Shown here one piece after another: positions 30,425-35,884 of a stretch of 35,884 bases of DNA (positions are counted from its first letter, which is position 1; each line of letters starts with the position of its first letter). The notes beneath the pieces are model-generated. The model saw nothing but the letters and a program-made list of their open reading frames with translations. It was not told the origin of the DNA and did not search any database. This DNA comes from Cohnella phaseoli (GTDB taxonomy: Bacteria > Bacillota > Bacilli > Paenibacillales > Paenibacillaceae). The translations under genes were made by a program, and so were the position numbers. The stretch spans positions 1-35,884 of the forward strand of contig NZ_QRDZ01000058.1 of assembly GCF_003386235.1 (NCBI RefSeq), in the 5' to 3' direction.

Positions 30425-31210
30425 ATGGGGATATGGCGCACGGTCAAATCGGACATCGAAGCTGTGTTCGAGAACGACCCCGCGGCCCGGAGCTGGTTTG
30501 AAGTCGTCTTTACGTATGCGGGGCTGCACGCGATATGGGCGCATCGCGTCGCGCAGTTTTTTTACTGCCGCCGGTTGTATACGGTCGCCCGGTTGATCTC
30601 TCAAGCCAGTCGCTTTTTTACCGGGATCGAGATTCATCCGGGAGCTAAGCTGGGACGCAAGCTGTTCATCGACCATGGCATGGGCGTCGTGATCGGCGAA
30701 ACGTGCGAGATCGGGGAAGAGGTCGTCATCTATCAGGGCGTCACGCTCGGAGGAACGGGCAAGGAGAAGGGCAAGCGCCATCCGACGATCGGCAACCGCG
30801 TCGTCATCGCCTCGGGGGCCAAGGTGCTCGGATCGTTCACGGTCGGGGATAATACGAATATCGGGGCCAACTCCGTCGTGCTTCGCGAGGTGCCGCCGAA
30901 CAGCACCGTCGTCGGCATTCCGGGACGCGTCGTCAAGCGCAACGGCAAGAAGATCGGCGATCGGCTCGACCATACGAACCTGCCGGATCCGCTTATCGAG
31001 ACTTTCCGGTTCATGCAGAAGGAAATCAATGAACTCAAGGCCGAAGTGGAACGGCTCAAAGGGGGACGCCAACCGGGCGTTCAACCTGACGGCGGAAGAT
31101 TAGGGCAGCCATCCGCCCCGATCGACTATTCGCAGCCGGGAGAGGACAACACTTCCGACCCTATGCGCGATCTTATGCATTCTCCGGATTTGGAGAAAAA
31201 AAGGAGCTAA
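30425..31210 (+). CDS. cysE: Serine O-acetyltransferase
   Basis: Makes O-acetylserine from serine and acetyl-CoA, the entry to cysteine. The 261-residue protein has an N-terminal helical part and a left-handed beta-helix built of hexapeptide repeats (about 70-190), with HPGAKLG, the catalytic DHGMGVVIGET and the IGANSVVLREVPPNSTVVG turns. The C-terminal 50 residues form a charged coiled-coil and low-complexity tail longer than in many CysE proteins. GGGGGGAT lies before the ATG. It is controlled by the cysteine T-box and followed by cysS after 7 nt. Confidence 0.96.
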   Translation: MGIWRTVKSDIEAVFENDPAARSWFEVVFTYAGLHAIWAHRVAQFFYCRRLYTVARLISQASRFFTGIEIHPGAKLGRKLFIDHGMGVVIGETCEIGEEVVIYQGVTLGGTGKEKGKRHPTIGNRVVIASGAKVLGSFTVGDNTNIGANSVVLREVPPNSTVVGIPGRVVKRNGKKIGDRLDHTNLPDPLIETFRFMQKEINELKAEVERLKGGRQPGVQPDGGRLGQPSAPIDYSQPGEDNTSDPMRDLMHSPDLEKKRS

Positions 31211-31217
31211 AATAAAC

Positions 31218-32630
31218 GTGAACTTGAAAATATACGACAGCATGACCAGGGAGCTGCAGGCTTTCGTCCCGCGCGAGCCGGGAAAAGTGAATATGTACGT
31301 ATGCGGCCCGACTGTGTACGACTACATTCATATCGGCAATGCCAGGCCGGTTATCTTCTTCGATGTCGTGAGACGCTATTTGGAGGCGATCGGCTACCAG
31401 GTCAATTACATCGTGAACTATACGGACGTCGACGACAAAATGATCCGCAAAGCAGCGGACATGAACATTACGGTGCCGGAGGTGGCGGAGAAGTTTATCG
31501 CTGCGTTCAAAGAAGATCGCGAGGCGCTGGGAGCTTATCCTCCGACGGTGTCGCCCCGCGTGACGGAGACGATCGAAGAGATCGTCGAATTCATCCGCGA
31601 GCTGGTCGAGCAGGGCAAAGCGTATGAAAGCGCGGGAGACGTTTATTTCCGCACTTCGACGTTCCCTGAATACGGAAAACTGTCTCACAAAAATCTCGAT
31701 GAATTGCAGTACGGGATCCGCATCGATGTGGATGAGCGCAAGGAAAACCCGCAGGATTTCGTGCTGTGGAAGGCGGCAAAGCCGGGCGAGATTCATTGGT
31801 CCAGCCCGTGGGGAGAAGGGCGCCCGGGCTGGCATATCGAATGCTCGGCCATGGTGCGCAAGTTCGCCGGCGATACGCTGGACATTCACGGAGGCGGCCA
31901 TGACCTGCAGTTCCCGCACCACGAATGCGAAATCGCGCAGTCGGAGTCGTTGACGGGCGAACCGTTGGCGCGCTACTGGATGCACAACGGCTTCGTTAAC
32001 ATCAACAACGAGAAAATGTCCAAATCGCTCGGCAACGGCGTTAACGTTCGCCAGCTTCTGCAAGGCGCGAGCAAGTACGCGATCCGCTATTTGATGCTGG
32101 CGACGCATTATCGCAGTCCGCTGAACTTCAGCGACGAGACGATCCGTCAAGCCGCCAACAGCGTGGAGCGGCTGACCAACTGCCGCGACAATGTAAAGCA
32201 CCGGCTGTCTACAGTGGCCAAGGGCAAGCTCTCTCTGGCTTCCGACGCGGAGCTGAAGGCCCGGCTGGAGCAGCTGCGCGCGGATTTCCATTCCCGGATG
32301 CAGGACGACTTCAGCACGCCGGACGCGATTACCGCCTGGTTCGGGATCGTATCCGAAGCCAATGCGTACTTGCAGAAGGAAATCGTCAGCGAGGCGGATC
32401 TGTTGTACATCGGAGAGCTTATCGAAGAGTTGAACGGCGTCCTCGGTTTAATCCCCGATCAAGCGGACGTGGAGCTGCTGGACGAAGAGGTGGACGCTCT
32501 GATCGCCGAGCGGACGGCTGCGCGCGCGAATCGCGATTTCGCCAGAGCGGATGAAATTCGCGATCTGCTCGCGGAACGAGGCATCGTGCTGGAAGATACC
32601 CCGCAGGGCATCCGCTGGCGCCGCAAATGA
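31218..32630 (+). CDS. cysS: Cysteinyl-tRNA synthetase
   Basis: Charges tRNA-Cys. The 470-residue class I synthetase has CGPTVYDYIHIGNAR (29-43) with zinc ligand Cys29 and the HIGH-type HIGN, further zinc residues in GGHDLQFPHHECE, and KMSKS (266-270). The start is GTG 31218, with AAGGAG about 11 nt upstream. cysE ends 7 nt before it, and mrnC starts in its last codons, so cysE-cysS-mrnC form one unit. The pairing ties cysteine supply to charging, as in Bacillus subtilis. Confidence 0.97.
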   Translation: MNLKIYDSMTRELQAFVPREPGKVNMYVCGPTVYDYIHIGNARPVIFFDVVRRYLEAIGYQVNYIVNYTDVDDKMIRKAADMNITVPEVAEKFIAAFKEDREALGAYPPTVSPRVTETIEEIVEFIRELVEQGKAYESAGDVYFRTSTFPEYGKLSHKNLDELQYGIRIDVDERKENPQDFVLWKAAKPGEIHWSSPWGEGRPGWHIECSAMVRKFAGDTLDIHGGGHDLQFPHHECEIAQSESLTGEPLARYWMHNGFVNINNEKMSKSLGNGVNVRQLLQGASKYAIRYLMLATHYRSPLNFSDETIRQAANSVERLTNCRDNVKHRLSTVAKGKLSLASDAELKARLEQLRADFHSRMQDDFSTPDAITAWFGIVSEANAYLQKEIVSEADLLYIGELIEELNGVLGLIPDQADVELLDEEVDALIAERTAARANRDFARADEIRDLLAERGIVLEDTPQGIRWRRK

Positions 32631-33070
32631 CGGAACGCACGCAGATGTCCGTCATTGCACCCGTCATTGCGCCGGTCGTTCCAGCCGACGTTCCGGTTCA
32701 TCTTCTGTCCCCGATCGTGCTCGCTTACGTGGGCGACGCCGTATTCGAGGTGTACGTCCGCCAGCGCTTAATCGCGGGCAGCAGCCGCAAGCCGCACGAG
32801 CTGCACCGCGCCGCGACGAAATATGTATCCGCCGCGGCGCAGGCGAGGCTGCTGCAGCGCTGGGCGCCCTTGCTCACGGAGGAAGAGGCGGACATCGTTC
32901 GCAGAGGGCGCAATACGAAGTCCGGTCAGCCGCCCCGCAATGCCGATCCTGCGGATTACCGCCAGGCGACGGGTCTGGAATGTCTTGTCGGTTATTTGTA
33001 TTACCAAGGGAAAAAAGAGCGCTTGGAACAGCTGATGGAGCTGACGTTCGCAGCAGCGGATGTTGACTAA
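32627..33070 (+). CDS. mrnC: Mini-ribonuclease III
   Basis: Cuts the ends of 23S rRNA precursor. The 147-residue protein is the RNase III catalytic domain alone, without a double-stranded RNA-binding domain. AYVGDAVFEVYVR carries the catalytic Asp37, and ECLVGYLY near 118 gives the second acidic site; RGRNTKSG lies between. ATG 32627 overlaps the cysS stop (ATGA) and has no clear ribosome site, which points to translational coupling. A start at 32645 is possible. rlmB follows after 32 nt. Confidence 0.95.
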   Translation: MTERTQMSVIAPVIAPVVPADVPVHLLSPIVLAYVGDAVFEVYVRQRLIAGSSRKPHELHRAATKYVSAAAQARLLQRWAPLLTEEEADIVRRGRNTKSGQPPRNADPADYRQATGLECLVGYLYYQGKKERLEQLMELTFAAADVD

Positions 33071-33102
33071 GCGCATTAAACGATAAAGGAAGATGGACAC
33101 AA

Positions 33103-34104
33103 ATGAGCAACAAGGATCCGAAATTTTCGGCAGGCGGCCGTCCCGCACAAGGCGGGAAGCCGGCTTCCAAAGGCAAGGGAGGGCGCAATCACGGCGGCCC
33201 TGCTTCCTGGCGAGGCGACCGCAAGGAGCAGAAGCATGACGCTCGTCCGCCCCGCAGCATTCAGGCCGATGCGAAGGATGACGATTGGCAGAGCGAAGGC
33301 GGGGCTTTAAAGAACGAGGAAGAGTATGTAGCCGGTAAACATCCGGTGCTGGAGGCGCTTAGGGCGGGACGTTCGATCAACAAAATTTTCTTATCCGCCC
33401 AGGCACAGCGTTCGCTTGTGCAGCCGATTCTGGAGGAAGCGAAAACGCGCGGCATCGTCGTGCAGCAGGTGGACAAAAGCAAGCTTGACCGGCTCGTTCC
33501 CGCCATGCAGCACCAAGGGGTTGTCGCGCAAGCGGCGGCCGTAGCCTATGCAGATGTGGACGAGTTGCTGGCCCGCGCCGCCGAGCGGGGCGAAGCGCCG
33601 CTGATCGTGCTTCTGGACGAAGTCGAGGACCCGCATAATTTGGGCTCGATTTTGCGGACGGCCGATTGCACCGGGGTTCACGGCGTCATCGTACCGAAGC
33701 GCCGGAGCGCCGGACTGACCGCCGTTGTCGCAAAAACGTCGGCAGGGGCCGTCGAGTACGTTCCGGTCGCCAGAGTGGCGAATCTCGTGCAGACGATGGA
33801 GAAGCTCAAGGAAGCGGGACTGTGGATCGCGGGAGCCGACGTCGGAGCGAAGGAAGGCTTCTACGAGACGAATCTGACCGGGCCGCTCGCAATCGTGATC
33901 GGCAACGAGGGTCAAGGCTTGTCCAGGCTCGTGAAGGAAAGATGCGATTTTATTTTGTCGCTGCCGATGGCCGGACAGATCAATTCTTTGAACGCGTCCG
34001 TAGCAACGGGCGTCATTTTGTACGAGGTCGTTCGCCAGCGTGGGCAAGCGGCGGCGAAGGGCGGCAATCCTCCGCCTCCGGCGTCTCCTCCCGGACATGC
34101 GTGA
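33103..34104 (+). CDS. rlmB: 23S rRNA (guanosine-2251-2'-O)-methyltransferase RlmB
   Basis: A SPOUT-family (TrmH/RlmB) ribose methyltransferase for 23S rRNA. The 333-residue protein has an N-terminal substrate-binding domain from about 75 (EEYVAGKHPVLEAL) and a knotted catalytic domain with HNLGSILRTA (motif 1), VIGNEGQG (motif 2) and SLNASVA (motif 3). Unusually, residues 1-70 are a basic, Gly/Lys/Arg-rich low-complexity tail that may bind RNA. AAAGGAAG precedes the ATG. The last codons overlap rae1 by 8 nt. The exact target guanosine is inferred from the family. Confidence 0.92.
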   Translation: MSNKDPKFSAGGRPAQGGKPASKGKGGRNHGGPASWRGDRKEQKHDARPPRSIQADAKDDDWQSEGGALKNEEEYVAGKHPVLEALRAGRSINKIFLSAQAQRSLVQPILEEAKTRGIVVQQVDKSKLDRLVPAMQHQGVVAQAAAVAYADVDELLARAAERGEAPLIVLLDEVEDPHNLGSILRTADCTGVHGVIVPKRRSAGLTAVVAKTSAGAVEYVPVARVANLVQTMEKLKEAGLWIAGADVGAKEGFYETNLTGPLAIVIGNEGQGLSRLVKERCDFILSLPMAGQINSLNASVATGVILYEVVRQRGQAAAKGGNPPPPASPPGHA

Positions 34105-34645
34105 GGGAAGAAAGTTCCAGAGAGAGGACGTTCTGCTCGTCGACGGTTATAACGTAATCGGAGCGTGGCCCGAGCTTAGCGCGCTCAAAGACGAAAAACT
34201 GGAGGATGCGAGAGATCGGCTGCTGGATATGCTGTCGGACTACCAAGGCTACGCGGGACTGATCGTTATCGTCGTTTTCGACGCGTTCCGAGTGCCCGGA
34301 ACCGGCAAGGAGTATCGTCCGCGCAAGAAGTTCAGCGTCGTCTACACCAGGGAGCGGGAAACCGCCGACGAATGCATCGAAAGGCTTGTCGGAGAGTGGC
34401 TGTCGGTCAAACGCAACGTCTACGTCGCCACTTCCGATCTTGTCGAACAGCATGTCGTTTTTGGACGAGGGGCGCTTCGGGTGTCGGCGCGCGAGCTGAG
34501 GCATGCGGTTCGGCAGAGTAGCGTCGATATTCAGGCGACAATCCGGAACGATAAGCAGCTGAAAAAAAATCCTTTGGAAGGAATTTTGCCGGAGGATGTG
34601 CAGTTGCGACTGGAACGGATGAGACGCGGGCTTAAGGATTCGTGA
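34097..34645 (+). CDS. rae1: NYN-domain ribosome-associated endoribonuclease Rae1
   Basis: A 182-residue NYN/PIN-like RNase of the YacP/Rae1 type, known in Bacillus subtilis to cut mRNA in the ribosomal A site. The catalytic acidic cluster starts in VLLVDGYNVIGAW (Asp at about 15), with VVFDAF near 67 and ATSDLVEQ near 108 completing the fold; the C-terminus is basic. ATG 34097 overlaps the rlmB end; no other in-frame start precedes the domain. The frame is open further upstream within rlmB, but that is overlap. It is the last gene before the sigH promoter. Confidence 0.93.
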   Translation: MREGRKFQREDVLLVDGYNVIGAWPELSALKDEKLEDARDRLLDMLSDYQGYAGLIVIVVFDAFRVPGTGKEYRPRKKFSVVYTRERETADECIERLVGEWLSVKRNVYVATSDLVEQHVVFGRGALRVSARELRHAVRQSSVDIQATIRNDKQLKKNPLEGILPEDVQLRLERMRRGLKDS

Positions 34646-34729
34646 CGAATTGTAAAGCTTTGTGTCGAATTATGCATTTTATTTACAATTTTTCCATGGC
34701 GGGTTTGTGGACCAATAACGGCGCATCCA

Positions 34730-34758
34730 TTGACGCTATGCGCCGGATCAAGTATATT
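34730..34758 (+). promoter_or_regulatory. Sigma-A promoter of sigH
   Basis: TTGACG (34730-34735) and TATATT (34753-34758) are 17 bp apart. Bacillus subtilis sigH is also expressed from a sigma-A promoter and repressed by AbrB; no AbrB site can be read here. Confidence 0.85.
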
Positions 34759-34817
34759 GATAATAGTTTGTTAGAGCAAGAGGTTCCAGTACGCCAATGC
34801 AGACCGGAGGGATGTTC

Positions 34818-35474
34818 GTGAGCGTCGACTTGGAGAGACTGGCAACAATAGAGTACGACTTCAGGGCCGACGAGGACATCGTTGAATTCGTTCGCTTGGG
34901 AGATAGCGGAGCGTTAGAGTTTCTCATTCATAAATATCGCAATTTTGTGCGAGCCAAAGCGAGATCCTACTTCCTCATCGGAGCGGAGCGAGAGGATATC
35001 GTTCAAGAAGGGATGATCGGCCTCTACAAGGCGATTCGCGACTTTAAGGGCGATAAGCTGGCATCGTTCAAGGCCTTCGCGGAACTGTGCATCACCCGAC
35101 AGATCATCACCGCGATCAAGACGGCCACTCGGCAGAAGCATATTCCTCTGAACTCCTACGTCTCCTTGGACAAGCCCATTTACGACGAGGACTCGGACCG
35201 AACGCTGCTCGATGTCATCTGCGGTTCGCGGGTGTGCGACCCTGAGGAAATGATCATTAATCAAGAGGAATTTTACGGGCTTGAGGACAAGATGTCCGAG
35301 ATCTTGAGCGATCTGGAGCGCAAGGTGTTGATGCTCTACCTGGATGGCCGCTCTTATCAGGAAATCGCGGTTGATCTGGACAGGCATGTAAAATCGATCG
35401 ACAACGCCCTTCAGCGCGTTAAGCGCAAGCTCGAACGGTACTTGGAAATTCGCGACATAGGCAGTGAGCACTGA
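34818..35474 (+). CDS. sigH: RNA polymerase sigma factor SigH (sigma-30)
   Basis: Directs early sporulation and competence transcription. The 218-residue sigma-70-family protein has region 2 (about 28-110: KYRNFVRAKARSYFLIGA, EDIVQEGMIGLYKAIRDFK) and region 4 (about 160-210: LSDLERKVLMLYLDGRSYQE, then HVKSIDNALQRVKRKLERYL), closely matching Bacillus SigH. The short variable N-terminus differs. I chose GTG 34818 because GGAGGG lies 6 nt upstream; ATG 34812 and ATG 34797 are in frame, but the first abuts and the second precedes that site. It has its own promoter and terminator. Confidence 0.96.
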   Translation: MSVDLERLATIEYDFRADEDIVEFVRLGDSGALEFLIHKYRNFVRAKARSYFLIGAEREDIVQEGMIGLYKAIRDFKGDKLASFKAFAELCITRQIITAIKTATRQKHIPLNSYVSLDKPIYDEDSDRTLLDVICGSRVCDPEEMIINQEEFYGLEDKMSEILSDLERKVLMLYLDGRSYQEIAVDLDRHVKSIDNALQRVKRKLERYLEIRDIGSEH

Positions 35475-35504
35475 TCCGATACATTCTATAAGCAGTACAG
35501 CACA

Positions 35505-35531
35505 AGCAGCCAACATGTAGCTGCTTTTTTT
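35505..35531 (+). terminator. Terminator of sigH
   Basis: AGCAGC (35505-35510) pairs with GCTGCT (35520-35525) around a 9-nt loop and runs into T6-7, 31 nt after the sigH stop. Confidence 0.88.
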
Positions 35532-35864
35532 ACGCCCTTTGAGAGGTTGTTCCAGGAGTCCGCTTCTGCTCGCTAGGCATTTCGGGGAACAGATTCGACG
35601 TCGAAGCTTGAGTTCAGCGGGACCTTCCGGTACTCATGTAGGTTGTAGTTTCTTCTACACTCCGTTCCTCAGGCGCTAGCTTCATTTCCCCGGATGCGTG
35701 GGCGAGTAGATGAGCTGGTTGGACGATTGGCGGCGATAGAGCGGAATATCCGGCTTAAATTGGGGAATCGGTCGTTTTGAAAAAATATACTCCACAGCCC
35801 CCTAATTCAGTTGGAGTCCTCCACCACGAAAATGTACACTTAGTACATGAGGAGGATGAGCGCA
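35532..35864. other. Non-coding tail after sigH with palindromes
   Basis: No gene is visible. TTCGACGTCGAA (35594-35605) is a perfect 12-bp palindrome. TGTAG/CTACA around 35650 forms a small hairpin, and CTCCA/TGGAG lies around 35790-35815. The rpmG-secE-nusG genes expected after sigH in Firmicutes are not found here. Confidence 0.45.
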
Positions 35865-35884
35865 GTGGGAAAAATGTCTGAACA
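35865..35884 (+). CDS. Start of a truncated reading frame, possibly a transposase
   Basis: GTG 35865 (read as MGKMSE) has GAGGAGG 9 nt upstream, so a gene probably begins here and runs off the window. ATG 35856 is also in frame but touches the ribosome site. The residues are too few to identify it. The intergenic sequence before it and the position at a broken synteny point suggest an insertion-sequence transposase; this is inference. Confidence 0.35.

Overview
The window looks like a chromosomal segment of a spore-forming Firmicute of the Paenibacillaceae (Paenibacillus/Cohnella type). The evidence is a Firmicute-type 5S rRNA, moderately high GC, strong AGGAGG ribosome sites with frequent TTG/GTG starts, a CtsR heptad operator, a cysteine T-box leader, the sporulation sigma factor SigH, and the conserved order ctsR-mcsA-mcsB-clpC ... 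radA-disA ... yacL-ispD-ispF-gltX-cysE-cysS-mrnC-rlmB-rae1-sigH. The family is an inference; no species can be named from the sequence alone.

Layout. 1-160: end of an rRNA operon (5S plus terminator). 161-725: non-coding DNA with an array of five 51-bp-spaced hairpins. 726-11740: a glycan gene cluster. It has a two-domain GT4 glycosyltransferase and a methyltransferase (+), a convergent FkbM methyltransferase and a second methyltransferase (-), and then a + strand run of GT4, mannose-1-phosphate guanylyltransferase, a GDP-deoxymannose SDR, a GT-A-type transferase and another GT4. It probably builds a methylated, mannose- or 6-deoxymannose-containing surface glycan. 11832-16559: the CtsR-controlled protein quality control operon. 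16694-21193: a small possible spore-surface protein (-) and a TetR/MMPL exporter pair, placed between clpC and radA. 21194-21604: hairpin repeats. 21605-27028: radA, disA, pssA, a Cys-rich MazG-like hypothetical gene (-), and the PIN/TRAM membrane protein yacL. 27285-34645: isoprenoid genes ispD and ispF, gltX, then a T-box-controlled cysteine operon (cysE-cysS) running into mrnC-rlmB-rae1. 34730-35531: sigH with its own promoter and terminator. 35532-35884: repeats and what may be the left end of an insertion sequence.

How the genes work together. McsA and McsB mark proteins with phospho-arginine for ClpC (with ClpP elsewhere), and CtsR represses the operon through the box at 11868-11884. 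RadA and DisA handle recombination intermediates and c-di-AMP signalling. CysE and CysS make and charge cysteine and are read through only when uncharged tRNA-Cys binds the T-box. MrnC, RlmB and Rae1 act on rRNA or on ribosome-bound RNA. SigH starts the sporulation programme.

The most novel material is accessory: the glycan cluster, the 51-bp hairpin array next to the 5S gene, the palindromic intergenic repeats, and the small unknown proteins at 16694-17101 and 25235-25630. I found no CRISPR array, tRNA gene, toxin-antitoxin pair or recognisable phage-defence system.
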